Counted from the stretch's first letter, positions 45,746 through 56,148 are shown. The stretch is DNA of 64,000 nt from Ulva prolifera (GCA_023078555.1 CM041198.1:6080924-6144923); one strand, 5' to 3'. Made by a program: numbers and translations. The notes: a model not told the origin generated them from the letters alone.

Positions 45746-46744
45746 TACAGTTTGCCCGGGAATGCTGCAGGCACCTCATCGGACGATGGCAGTACCCCGT
45801 CGAGCCCCAGGGCGCACCCAGGCCCGTCGGAGCAAGGCACCAGACAGCCACCAGGCGTGGCGAATCGCTTCGCGCATTTTGTTGAGCTGCATCGCATCCT
45901 TCAGGAGGTCCTCGAGATCAATTTGTTCAGTATCGTGCGGCGTGGTGCGCACCCGCGCGCGCGGGTCTTCTTCACAGACGTGCTCTCTGATCATGATGCC
46001 CGCGGGCCTCTCGACTTTTCGCGGGCAGCGGTCCCCGCCCCGCCCCACACACCACACCCGCTGCCACCACTACCTCACCAGCGCCCCCCACAGCCACATG
46101 CGCTGGCGTGTTCGGTCGAGGCAAGGCTAATGCAGCTGGCCCTGGGTCTTGAGCCCGCGACGCTGCCACGAGCGTACAGTGCCGATGGCATGCAGCACCT
46201 GCCGTTCCAGCTACACATGAGACTCGATGCCTGGCGTCGCTTCCCGTATCCTCTCGGCGTCCAAGCTACAGCCTCGGAGGCGCTGCCGCACGGTGGTGGC
46301 CCTGGCAGCGTCTCCCCGTTTGAGGAGCCACGGGGTGTGCAAGATGGGCTGCTGGAGTTTTTTTCCGAGATGCGTGAGCGCATGCATTGTGAGAATGCTG
46401 CTGAGGAAGGTGGCAGTGGTGGAACGGAAGAAGGGGCGGACGAGGAGGGGGACCTGCATGCAGCTGTCCGGGTTCTATGTGTAGCGCGATGCGACATGTG
46501 CGTGGGTACAAGCAGGGTGGACGGCACAGTGCAGATGTTGGTGTGTGATCACGTCAAGCCGGCTTCACTCCGGGCCGGGCCAGGCACACAGGGCTGTGAG
46601 GGAGTAGTGGGCACATGTAGAGCCCAAGTGTCAGGCATGTGTGATCAGCAAGCGCTCCAGAGTAAGCCTTCAATAATCACGAAAAGACTCTCGGTTCCGT
46701 TCTGCGGCTGTTCAGCGGCCAGTAGCCACCCGCTGGAGAAATAA
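45746..46744 (+). CDS. hypothetical proline-rich protein, copy A (paralogue of 49265-50086)
   Basis: No family is recognised. The frame opens at NAAGTSSDDGSTPSSPR, runs through a Ser/Pro-rich disordered stretch and PHTPHPLPPLPHQRPPQPHA, then a more ordered part (SVEARLMQLALGLEP, LPFQLHM, RRFPYPLGVQATASEAL, GLLEFFSEMRER) and an acidic tail. The middle part (ELHRILQEVLEINLF) differs strongly from copy B. No in-frame ATG lies at the 5' end; the frame begins just after CTCTACAG, a possible acceptor, so an upstream exon probably supplies the start. Relative to copy B there are in-frame 6-base indels, and one 4-base insertion (about 46455-46463) shifts the last residues. Copy A therefore reads past the stop used by copy B (its equivalent is at 46482-46484) to 46744. 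It may be a decaying or re-ended paralogue. Confidence 0.4.
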   Translation, partial: YSLPGNAAGTSSDDGSTPSSPRAHPGPSEQGTRQPPGVANRFAHFVELHRILQEVLEINLFSIVRRGAHPRARVFFTDVLSDHDARGPLDFSRAAVPAPPHTPHPLPPLPHQRPPQPHALACSVEARLMQLALGLEPATLPRAYSADGMQHLPFQLHMRLDAWRRFPYPLGVQATASEALPHGGGPGSVSPFEEPRGVQDGLLEFFSEMRERMHCENAAEEGGSGGTEEGADEEGDLHAAVRVLCVARCDMCVGTSRVDGTVQMLVCDHVKPASLRAGPGTQGCEGVVGTCRAQVSGMCDQQALQSKPSIITKRLSVPFCGCSAASSHPLEK

Positions 46745-47283
46745 GGGAGAAGGCCCCGAATAATGAGCTGCCGAATCGGACTCAAGCCTCTTTGGAGTCA
46801 AGGGAGGTAAGGCACATGCCGCAGCAGGGTCGGGAAGGCGGCATTGGTGTTGGGGAGGCGGTGACGTGGACTTGTTTTTGTACTTGTTTTACCTTTGAAG
46901 ATGCCGCTGCGATGATGCCATTCTAGGGGACCCCTCATGGTCATGCGATAGAATAGCTGGGAACTGTGCCGTGCAGTCTTTGCGACTTCCGGCCCTGGGC
47001 TAGGCGTGCAGTGCAGCTCAGATTGGGGAGGAGCGAAGACTGTGCGGCATGCTGCTGTACACCTTGGCTGCTGCACAACGTCAGCCGGAAAGTGCTTGCT
47101 AAGGTACGGCGAAGGAGGGATGGCGTCAATAATACATGCCTCATGAATAATACAGTGTGACATCCGGCAGCTGCAGCGCCGCCCTCGGTTTGCGTGTCAC
47201 TTGGGTATTGTGAATTTGCAGAGCTTGAGAATGTATGATCTGCGAAGTCATTTGGCATGATTGCAGTGTAACAGATGCTGCTG

Positions 47284-47317
47284 TCAGGGCTATTGTCAGG
47301 GCTATTGTCAGGGCGTT
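47284..47317 (+). repeat. 12-bp tandem repeat (GTCAGGGCTATT)
   Basis: Two full copies and a partial third of GTCAGGGCTATT lie just after the segment that matches 52345-52380. A short simple repeat. Confidence 0.8.
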
Positions 47318-47675
47318 CGAGAGCTTGGACAGCCTGAAACCAGCAAGTTCCGCCGGTCACAGCTCTGCGTGTCTGAGCCTGTCTCTCGGTGCTGCACAAT
47401 ACTGCCCATACATCCTGACTCCATCACTCCCGCACAGACAGCATCAGGAGAGCTGCATCACGACAGCAACATATCCCCCTTTCCAGAGGGAACCCTCAAA
47501 CATCATCTTCGCCTGACAGGGGACTGCTGTTAGGAATTCACCAATAGTTTGCTCCAGCCAGGACTCCTGAATTGAATATTCGAATTCGGGCAGTGCACCA
47601 GCCTCAAGCCCCATGCGTTGCCACGCCACGATCTAGATTGCATCTCCGCAGCACAGTCAAGTGTCGATCAGTGCC

Positions 47676-48664
47676 GATATCCCGCTGCGGCCAACTGTCG
47701 CTGCTGTCCATCGCGCTGGAGTCCATCGCGAGCACGTGCCGAGAATCCGGAGTCCGCCGTGCGACCAGCCGAGGCTGGGCTCGGGCCAGCCTGCGTTACC
47801 GTCGTCGCGTTGAAATCCAGCTTTGCGTTACACCGTATCTCTGTGCATGTGGCGTAGAACGTAAGCGTTATGCTGGCGGCCGTGTACAAGTGGAGATGTG
47901 CAGCGGTGGGGTGATCCCGCAGGTGAAGCGGCCGTGTGCGTGCGACGATGCACCTGGTGCGTCTACTGTGGTGGTCGCCCATAACACATGAGCGCGACCT
48001 TACGTGGCGAGTTATGAGCGGCGACCTCACCATCATGGTGAGTGGGGTATTACCGCGGTTCACTCGGAGGGATGCCTGGCCGTGTGCGTGCCGAGGCCTC
48101 GTGCCACGTCCGCCGGGCACTGCTGCAGTGGTCCATGCGTGAACACGTGGATGTTCGCGCCGTTCGAGGGCAGCACCCCCTACCCGATGCCCCCGTTATG
48201 TTCGCACTCTAGAAGATCGGTAATTGGGTTTCAAGTTTGTTTAGAGTACCTAGAGCCTAACGACAATATTTGTGCGCACGCATGATTCTGTCCGAAGTTT
48301 GCCGTGGCCATGTGCGCGTGTGCCCCTGCGAACGCGCCTTCAACTGCGAAAGGGTGCTTGACAGACAGACGGGTGCTGGACGCCGGCCGGGGAGGAGGGG
48401 GCTTACTCGCCTGAGCGCAGAAAGTTGGTCATTTGACAAGGCTGCCGGGTTCGCGTAACGTGGCTGTCAGCACTCATCCGCAGCACGTACATGCAGGCGA
48501 GGTCTCGGCTGATGCCTCATGCATATGCGCCCCAAGTATACGCCAGGCTCGCGCATTACGACAGCGCGCGCCTCGACGCCCAATGGTCGATTGCAGTAAT
48601 GCATTACTGGACGACTGAAGTCTTGGCTGAAATGTCATCCGCGGGATCGGCAGCATATAAAAGG
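47676..48664 (+). repeat. mosaic dispersed repeat R1, copy A, with TATA box
   Basis: Three blocks match the 62-63 kb copy in the same order: 47676-47907 with 62289-62529, 48299-48541 with 62735-62970, and 48583-48664 with 63067-63147. The spacers between blocks are unrelated. The last block ends in GCAGCATATAAAAGG. No protein is recognised in either copy. It could be a fragmented transposable element or a recombining subtelomeric-type repeat. Confidence 0.8.
48656..48662 (+). promoter_or_regulatory. TATAAAA box at the end of repeat R1, copy A
   Basis: TATAAAA within CAGCATATAAAAGG is conserved at 63139-63145. Here it lies immediately upstream of duplicated unit B, where it could drive transcription into the unit. 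Confidence 0.45.
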
Positions 48665-49034
48665 GTGTTAGTGCAATTGCACTAGCAGGCACGAGCAACA
48701 CGAGAGGCCGCACGTGCACCAGGTGCTTACACCGGTGGTAGAGGACCATCAAGGTTCCCCCCCCCCCCCCCTGCACGCCTGCACATGTTCACACGCATAT
48801 ACACAACGTGCGTGAGAAGCTGATGGCCCAATGTATACCCACTCAGCCATTTGGGCCGGGGTGCCGGGGGCTGTCCGTACCCATGCATGATGTGCATTCA
48901 TGACCACACTCGGCGCGCGAGCCTAATGTGCCGCCCGGCTGCCGCTAGATGACCTGCTCTACAGATGCACACCGCCTACGGCATACAATATTGTATGTGT
49001 AAATGCCGGCCATGGCAATGTGCGGCCGGGGCCA

Positions 49035-49041
49035 TATATAG
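49035..49041 (+). promoter_or_regulatory. putative TATA box of the proline-rich gene, copy B
   Basis: TATATAG in the same conserved context as 45522-45528 of copy A. Both lie upstream of the proline-rich open frames. Confidence 0.45.
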
Positions 49042-49264
49042 CGCACGGCGCTGTGGCTTCGAGTGCGCAATGTCTGCCCATATGCAGCTTGCCATTTGAT
49101 CAGCGGCATGAGCTGATCAATTGCCCACCCTCTAGCGCGCTGATATTGTATCGTGATGAGTCACAGCGGTTCCTGCAGAGACTTAGTCACACCGATCGGC
49201 TGTGCCATGGCCATGCCAACCACAGCGACACATGTACACTGATGTAGGCTGAAACTGCGATCTC

Positions 49265-50086
49265 TACAGTTTGCCCGGGAATGCTGCAGGCACCTCATCG
49301 GACGATGGCAGTACCCCATCGAGCCCAAGGGCGCACCCAGGCCCGTCGGAGCAAGGCACCAGACAGCCACCAGGCGTGGCGGGACGTCCGGTGGAGCTGC
49401 AGCGCGTCCTTGACGAGGCTGCAACTGCAAGCTCCCTCGACCGAAACTCCTCCAATGCTCCACCCCAGCCCATGGCCGTTGCACCCGACTCGGAGGCCAC
49501 ACTGCCGCCGCCTCCACTCTCAGCTCCTGTCCCAGCAACCCAACCATCGGGTGATTTGATCCCCATCGTGCAGCGTGATGCGCCAGTCTTCTTCACACAC
49601 GTGCCCTCTGATCCTCTCGACTTTTCGCGGGCAGCGGTCCCCGCCCCACACCACACACCACACCCGCTGCCACCACTACCTCACCAGCGCCCCCCACAGC
49701 CACATGCGCTGGCGTGTTCGGTCGAGGCAAGGCTAATGCAGCTGGCCCTGGGTCTTGAGCCCGCGATGCTGCCACGAGCGTACAGTGCCGATGGCATATG
49801 CACGCAACACCTGCCGTTCCAGCTACACATGCAACTCGATGCCGGGCGTCGCTTCCCGTATCCTCTCGGCGTCCAAGCTACAGCCTCGGAGGCGCTGCCG
49901 GACGGTGGTGGCCCTGGCAGCGTCTCCCCGTTTGAGGAACCACGGGGTGTGCAAGATGGGCTGCTGGAGTTTTTTTCCGAGATGCGCATGCATCGTGAGG
50001 ATGCTGCTGAGGATGGTGGCAGTGGTGAAGAGGAAGAAGGGGCGGTCGAGGAGGGGGACCTGCAGCTGTCCAGGTTCTATGTGTAG
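49265..50086 (+). CDS. hypothetical proline-rich protein, copy B
   Basis: An uninterrupted frame of about 271 codons ends LQLSRFYV-stop (TAG 50084-50086). The order is a Ser/Pro/Asp-rich N-terminal part, a region with LPPPPLSAPVPATQ, PHHTPHPLPPLPHQRPPQ, then SVEARLMQLALGLEPAMLPR, LPFQLHMQLDAGRRFPYPLG, VSPFEEPRGVQDGLLEFFSE and an acidic tail. No signal peptide or membrane segment is seen. The start codon is not inside the frame near its 5' end; the frame opens after CTCTACAG, so a spliced upstream exon is likely. Comparison with copy A shows several indels of multiples of three and conserved C-terminal residues, which suggests protein-level constraint. The function is unknown and I recognise no domain. 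Confidence 0.45.
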   Translation, partial: YSLPGNAAGTSSDDGSTPSSPRAHPGPSEQGTRQPPGVAGRPVELQRVLDEAATASSLDRNSSNAPPQPMAVAPDSEATLPPPPLSAPVPATQPSGDLIPIVQRDAPVFFTHVPSDPLDFSRAAVPAPHHTPHPLPPLPHQRPPQPHALACSVEARLMQLALGLEPAMLPRAYSADGICTQHLPFQLHMQLDAGRRFPYPLGVQATASEALPDGGGPGSVSPFEEPRGVQDGLLEFFSEMRMHREDAAEDGGSGEEEEGAVEEGDLQLSRFYV

Positions 50087-50341
50087 CGCGATGCGACATG
50101 TGCGTGGGTGTACGGCACAGTACTAGTGCAGATGCTGTTGTGTGACCACGTCAGGCCAGCTTCACACCGGGTCTGGCCAGGCACACAGGGCTGTGAGGGA
50201 GTAGTGGGCATAGGGAGCGCCCGAGCGTCTACACAGGTCGTCGCTTACAAGCGTCCACGCTCTTTCTTTTCCAATATGAGGGAGTTTGTTTGTCACGACA
50301 TTTACTGCTTCTGTATTTTCGGCATGTGGTACCAGCAGTGC

Positions 50342-51778
50342 AGGGGGTCAACCACTCCCGCTACATGGTGGGCCCACCTACGGCGCGCAAGATCGCCTGC
50401 GATTTTGGCCGCTTGGGGAAGACTTTGGCTATTGTCTATGTTGAATGGGCATTCGTAGTGTATCATCTCGCTGTTGGGGAGTCTCCCCATCGCAAACCCG
50501 GGTTTTGTCGAATTTCCGCGCTTTTCCCCAAACGAGGGTCGTTCATGCCCAAACGTGTGCCATTGCATCGAGAACACGTAGCACACTCAAAATATGCTAT
50601 GATACTCACCGGGTTATGACATATTGCTTCTGTCACATTTGTGGGTAGCGTTCGGTAAGTGAGGCACTATTCAACGGCGCGCTAGCTGATCGGGCCGACA
50701 TGGCGGGGCGCTCACGCACTGGTCAGGCGACATGTCAGCATTGATTGGCAGCATATTGCGTGTTTAATATTGCGTGTTGAATATAGCGTGTTGAAGGACC
50801 CTGCCTCAATTTTATGTGCAATGGGGAATGCCCATGTTTTGTAATGCACCGTCACATCTACACCTTATTTCACAGCATGTCACTCTAATGATACCGCAAA
50901 ATTAATGTGCATCAATGATGTATCCACCGTGCATCCAGCATCCACCGCTCGATTGAAATGATTCGTTAGTGTACAATGGCGAGGCATGATCACAGCAGGC
51001 CAGAGTAACTCAAAACGTCTCCAGTGACACTACGCAAAAGATGACCTAAGCATACCTACGCCGACGTCTTCGTTGAGAAGTACACACCTAGCAGGTGGAC
51101 TGCAAAGCTCCGGATCATGCTCCATCACAAGGGCCTGTCAGGCCTGTCACAGGAATCAAGATACTCGTGCGCCCCATGCCGATATCAAACGTTCTACGAG
51201 AGTGACGATCAATCAGGATCAGGCAGTGAAGCTTTGATATCTCGTGTGTAATTCAGTTTGAGCCACTATCTCATGCTACACACAGATCGCAGGTAGGACG
51301 CCCTGTCCGGATATCCAGAGATTCGGACCTATCCAGCATTATTAGAGGGATTAATACGACTCAAATTGCATAGCGTGCGTCACTATGTGGCCAGCCTCCA
51401 GGAAACTCAGCCGTATACAGCTTCATGAAGCCTCACCAACGGGAAAAATGCACATACAGCCTTGCGATCACCAACAAGTGCTATAAACAGCTCATTTTAA
51501 AGGCGTTTGGGGACGCCTGCGAACGTTTGGGGAGGTTTGGGGAGGCGACTGAGCGTCTGGGCCGGTTGGGGAGCCAGCGTCGCGAAAGGCCGATTTTCCC
51601 CAACCAGACGAGCCATATGGACGATCATGGGCCATTTTCCCCACCCGAGTGAGATGACACACTACAAATCCCCATTCAACATAGACAATAGCCAAAGTGT
51701 TCCCCAAGCGGCCAAAATCGCAGCCGATCTTGCGCGCCGTAGGTGGGCCCACCATGTAGCGGGAGTGGTTGACCCCCT
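50342..51778. mobile_element. non-autonomous DNA transposon with long terminal inverted repeats and 8-bp target-site duplication
   Basis: The element begins AGGGGGTCAACCACTCCCGC and ends with its exact reverse complement. The inverted repeats extend about 130 bp (left 50342 to about 50470, right about 51650 to 51778) with only a handful of mismatches. AGCAGTGC flanks both sides (50334-50341 and 51779-51786), an 8-bp target-site duplication. The interior has no frame over about 95 codons and no transposase, so it is non-autonomous. An 8-bp duplication with a C/TAGGG-type terminus suits hAT elements; the long inverted repeats would also fit a Mutator-like element. It is inserted in extra sequence within duplicated unit B. 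Confidence 0.85.
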
Positions 51779-53209
51779 AGCAGTGCGAATTTGAATAGCA
51801 CCATGTGCATGTAAGACTCTTGTGTAAACGTGCTTGCCCGGGCAGTGCACTGCAGTGCCCCCAGTTGTGGGCAGTATGTACCGTCATGCACCATCATGCA
51901 TATAACTGCAGCCTGCGGCTTGGTGGCCACCAGTCCACCCAGAGCAGGCGGTGTGCCTTGCCCAACAGCAAAGCCACTCGTGGCCATGCTGAAGGCGCAT
52001 GGGCACACCGTCCCTCTGCGTGGCCCTGCCCACTGCACCCGCCGCACGCGAGCTGCGTCTGTACGAGCTGCATTGGAGGTGGCCAGCCCCTCATGTTGCA
52101 CAGCCCAAGCGGCATCCGCCTGGGCTGTCACTGGTGGCGCATGCATGAGCGTCATCGGCACAGCCCAAGCAGCATCCGACTGAGTGTCGGGCATGTGTGA
52201 TCAGCAAGCGCTCCAGAATAAGGCTTCAATAATCACGCAAAGACTTCCGGTTCCGTTCTGCGGCTGTTCAGCGGCCAGTAGCCACCCGCTCTAGAAATCA
52301 GGGAGAAGGCCCCGAATATCTCGAGATAGTGAGCAGTATGATCTGCGAAGTGATTTGGCATGATTGCAGTGTAACAGATGATATAGTCGGGGCTTGGCAG
52401 CGACCGCATCCGCGCGACACGCCTCCAGCAAGGCTGAAGGTGTGTTGCATAATTTATACTGCCGATTCTGGCGAGGCTGGTGGGACATGTCTTCAAGCAT
52501 ACATACAAAAGATCGACCTCAACAGCAACCGTCCAGATAGTCCGTGTGGATGGAGTACTTCAATCAAACAGTGCATATGTCAATATGTTCCCGAAGATAA
52601 ACAGACCATGGTTCACCGCACGGGCGTGTACGTACCCCGTTAGAGGGACCGCACTCCGCGGTTTCCGACTTTTCTCAGCCCGCTGACACAGATCTCCTAG
52701 GTTCGCTAGCCAACAGGGCGAGATGCAGCCGGTTCTGAAACACGTGCTGCCTGATGCCCGTGAAAGCACTCACAGCATGCGATGGGACCGCATGCCTCGC
52801 GTTGACACGAGCTTCCACTTGCCTGACTTACGCCACCCAGCAAGCAGTGGCGTTGGAACTAGACAGCAAACAATCAATTATCCTTTCCGCAGACACATAG
52901 TACATTTTGCGCGGTCGGCAGGTGCTGTAGAATAAAAAAGAACGGGATGCCGCAGTAACGTCTGCGACTGGCGAGCCATCAACTTTCCAGCATCCGCCCG
53001 ACTCATCTTTTATAACATGACAGATGTAGCTGCGTTGCATCCCGCTCTCTTGATCCTGTGAACAGAAGTAGTGAGAGAGCAATCTGCCTGACCACCTGTG
53101 CCCACCACTCCGTTCGTTCACAGCTGTAGCCACATTGGGCTTTCAATAGTGAACCTGCCTCACTATGATACAACTGCTGTCACAGAGTGCTTGAGCTCTG
53201 TAGAACGAC

Positions 53210-53776
53210 ATGCCTTGTACAATTTCGTCGCACTTGAGCCAGGTGATCCATCAAGCGCCCGTGCCAGCAGAAGTTCGATTCATCCGCACTTATTCGAACG
53301 GAACGTTGTTTCCACGTCCTGACGGCCAGGGTATCTCAGTTGGTAGAAACTGCCCAAAGCATTTGAATATCCTGCAAGGTCGTGGCCGGTCTGGTCCAAT
53401 CACGAGAACACGGCCAATACATGCCCGTTCTGACTTGCTGCTGGCTGAGCAAGTCACAGGTGGTCTGCGCTGCACTCGAAACTTGTTTGGTGGCCGACTG
53501 GCTTTCACTAGCACACTTGCCTTTTCAAAGAGGCTTGACGACGGAGAAGTCGAGACACTGGTGTACCAGTTTCACTGTGATCACATCGGTCTGCCACTTC
53601 TCATCAGTCCACAATTGGCCAAGAATATGGCAGCAGGTATACCCACGCAACGCACATTGCTGCAGGATGGTGCCTCAACAACAAGATTCTCAACACTACC
53701 AGCCAGTGGAAACCTGAGCATGCACTGCTACCACCTTGGACTGCCATTTGCATGTCTACTGATGCACCTGCTATAG
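53210..53776 (+). CDS. hypothetical open reading frame, 188 codons
   Basis: The longest clean frame in this stretch. The translation has a natural composition (for example RFIRTYSNGTLFPRPDGQG, GGLRCTRNLFGGRLAFTST and FHCDHIGLPLLISPQLAKNM), but I recognise no family. Other frames over the same bases are also open for 74-111 codons, which weakens the case. It could be a fragment of a mobile-element gene. Confidence 0.25.
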   Translation: MPCTISSHLSQVIHQAPVPAEVRFIRTYSNGTLFPRPDGQGISVGRNCPKHLNILQGRGRSGPITRTRPIHARSDLLLAEQVTGGLRCTRNLFGGRLAFTSTLAFSKRLDDGEVETLVYQFHCDHIGLPLLISPQLAKNMAAGIPTQRTLLQDGASTTRFSTLPASGNLSMHCYHLGLPFACLLMHLL

Positions 53777-54420
53777 CTAGACAGCCTGCAACATCCTGAC
53801 CCAGCCCCCAACGTCAGCACACAAAAGCACCAGATTTCACAAAACCTCTGGCACGCCGCCCCTCCCGAGAGTTTGGTGCCTGCGGCCAATGCTCGAGTGC
53901 AGTGCACCAAGCTGCACACCGCTCTGCAGCGTGCCTTGCTAGCTGCAACCAAGCCATTTATGATAGCTCTGCTGCAGCCAGCATGCAGGCCCACCATTTC
54001 TCACACCTGAAGGACCCCCTGCAGCATGCTATGGCTGCGACTGCCAGCAGGCAGTCAGTCAGACCAACAGCTGCCGCTGGTGGAGAGGCACTGCCCTTTA
54101 GGCCACCATGTGGCAAAAAGGGCACCCCCCGCGGGGCGGACAAGGACACAAGACGTGCTGCCGCTGCAGTCGGCAGCATAACACTGTGCCATCTGTAGCC
54201 TTGTGCGCCCATGCCTGTGGACGTTGCATCAGCCTGATGCATCTGATTAGCACCTTACATGAGTCTGCTACTAACACAGACGAATCTCGCTGTGACCATG
54301 GTGGGGAGGGGGGGGGGTTGTGCTGGGGGAGGCGGGGGCCTCCCGGGCCCGGGCTGGGGGTTGTTGTTGCGGTCTCAATGTTTGTTTGCTCGGCGGCCTT
54401 GGCTGCTTGTGCTTCCGGGT

Positions 54421-54744
54421 CTCGTGCGCCTGGCTGGTGGGCGGAGTTCAGGTGGGGGTGGGCGTGTGGCCGTGGGCGTGTGTGTGGTTGTGTGTTACAA
54501 TGGAAAAAGCCGGAAAGTGGCTGTGTGGCTGTGTGTTACAAAGGAAAAAGCCGGAAAGTCGAAAGTCGAAAGTCGAAAGTCGAAAAGCCGGAAACCTGTG
54601 TGGCTGTGTGGCTGTGGCCGGCGCGGGTGCTGCTGTTGCGTGGGTATTTTGGTATGTGCTGCGTGTGGCTTGTTGCGTGGTGTGCGGTTCCCCTGCTTCT
54701 TGCTTGCGGTGCTACCTGCCTCGCTTGCTTTGTCCTTGTAACAC
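54421..54744 (+). repeat. GT-rich dispersed repeat R2, copy A
   Basis: It shares its ends and most of its sequence with 56906-57121: start CTCGTGCGCCTGGCTGGTGG, end GCTTTGTCCTTGTAACAC. Copy A has about 110 bp extra, made of two units of GTGTGTTACAA-GGAAAAAGCCGG type and a heptamer array. No recognised gene. Confidence 0.85.
54556..54585 (+). repeat. (GTCGAAA)n heptamer array
   Basis: Four consecutive GTCGAAA/AGTCGAA units, flanked on both sides by AAAGCCGGAAA. It is found only in copy A of repeat R2. Confidence 0.85.
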
Positions 54745-54942
54745 ATTGCACCACCAATTGCTCCAGCCATGTGTGGTGCATGGTGTAGTCATCTGCACGT
54801 GTGCATGATGACAGTGTACTGAGGTAGAAAGTTCACTGGTTGATGCTGTATTACATGATGACAGTGGACAGCAGGGGCACGCGTGGCCACGGTCCCAGTA
54901 GCATCCATGCATGCTTGATGACGGCCATCGGCGCGAAGACGG

Positions 54943-54972
54943 GTGCGACCAGCGCTGCAGCGCTGGTCGCAC
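54943..54972. repeat. 30-bp perfect palindrome
   Basis: The half-site GTGCGACCAGCGCTG is followed without spacer by its exact reverse complement. It has the same length and architecture as the palindrome at 44665-44694 but an unrelated sequence. Confidence 0.95.
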
Positions 54973-55317
54973 TCGTCGACGCAGCTGCGCGCAGCGGCAT
55001 GCCGCGGCAAGGTGGTGGAGGGCGGCCACACACCGGTGGCAGCATCGCGCGGCGGAGCGTCCGAGGGTGGTATGCGGGTGGTGCAACACACATCCCCAGA
55101 TCCACTCACATTGGCCACCCTCCACCCTCTCACCACCCTCCACCGGTGGGCCACCACGGTCCACGACAGCGCCACATTTGCAACATGTCAATGCTAGTGC
55201 GGTGCCTCGGCGCAGCTGTTGCAACCGAGCTTGGGAAGCTCAAGCTCCAGCGCAGCGAAACGCAGCGAAACGGGCGCCCGCCAGGCTCCTCCGGGTGCGA
55301 AAGCTGGCCTGGCGCAT

Positions 55318-55389
55318 CGACCTCCTTATCGGGACCCCCCGCGGCTGGATCACGGCGTCATGCTGCGTACTTCGCGAACCGATCATGAC
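55318..55389 (+). repeat. inverted repeat pair, left arm
   Basis: The reverse complement of this 72-bp segment matches 56659-56733 at roughly 80-85% with one small indel. Shared blocks are CGACCTCCTTATCG, ACCCCCCGCGG-TGGATCAC and GCGTACTTCGCGAACCG-like. The arms bracket about 1.27 kb that includes the (TA)n tract. Confidence 0.8.
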
Positions 55390-56074
55390 GCGTACGGCAG
55401 GGCCTCGCGCGCAGGTTCGACTTGCCGTCGCGGTGGCCCTGGCGCCGTGGCTGTGCGCGATAGAAATACTTGAAGTAACACGCAACGTAAACGATCCGTA
55501 CTGCTATGCGGATGTCATCAGCGCCGCGCGACTGCATTAGTCGAGCAAATGCAACCCCGAGCCCGCAGCGGCGGAGCCTGCAGCCTGAAACGGCCAGCAT
55601 TCAAACACAATCATATCCCGTAACCAGTTCGGGGCAATTTTGACAGCTAATCGTCTTTGCATGGTTTTCAGCGTTGCAAGTGCTTGTTATTTTCAGGGAC
55701 CGTCGCACATGTACATTGCAGCCCCGCAGCCTTGCGTAGTCAAAGTCGATGCTTACCATCCATTGAACTAATCGTCACAAGACTATTGCTTGCTAATATT
55801 TCGCTTGATTCATCTTTGGAGGCATTGAACCAAGCGGCATGCAGCATTACGTCTCTGCTTGTGTTGCACTGGCCGGCTTGGGTGGGCTGCAAGACAAAGA
55901 TTGATTGCTTGCCAACTTCATAGTCTCATCGGCAATTGCAGCGAATAGTTGGCATAAGCCATAGTTGCCCAACGTGCAAGTACCTCGAACGAGACATGAT
56001 CACCAGCGGATATCACCAATGATATCAACGACTAAAAGAGCAGTAATTAGAGCAAAGTTCATAATGTTTCAGAG

Positions 56075-56077
<3 letters not shown>

Positions 56078-56145
<68 letters not shown>
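56078..56145. repeat. (AT)34 microsatellite
   Basis: An uninterrupted 68-bp AT dinucleotide run. It is perfectly self-complementary and likely to be length-variable. Confidence 0.97.

Positions 56146-56148
<3 letters not shown>

Larger units (their letters stand above)
45028..46775 (+). repeat. duplicated unit, copy A (about 1.7 kb)
   Basis: This segment is homologous to 48682-50215 plus 52184-52316. Shared landmarks in order are CGAGCAACACGAGAGG, GGTAGAGGACCATCAAG, a poly-C tract, CACACGCATATACACAACG, CCATATATAGCGC, the proline-rich ORF, and a tail with TGTGATCAGCAAGCGCTCC. Copy A has about 110 bp near 45095-45190 that copy B lacks. The piece 45125-45211 also recurs at 63734-63822. Confidence 0.85.
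48682..50215 (+). repeat. duplicated unit, copy B (continues at 52184-52380 after an interruption)
   Basis: This is homologous to unit A, with an offset of 3.51-3.52 kb. The tail of the unit (TGTGATCAGCAAGCGCTCC and following) resumes at 52184-52316. Sequence at 52337-52380 also matches 47230-47275. About 1.97 kb, including the inverted-repeat transposon at 50342-51778, separates the two parts. Confidence 0.85.

Noticed and set aside
45028..50215. LTR retrotransposon with units A and B as its LTRs
   Set aside because: The units are too diverged internally and contain a long ORF. No reverse transcriptase, primer-binding site or polypurine tract is seen between them, and no target-site duplication surrounds the pair.
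53325..53400. tRNA-like stretch (GTATCTCAGTTGGTAGAAAC)
   Set aside because: It resembles a D-arm, but no anticodon stem, T-arm (GGTTCRA) or acceptor pairing follows at the right distance; the GTTCGATTC nearby lies upstream, in the wrong order.
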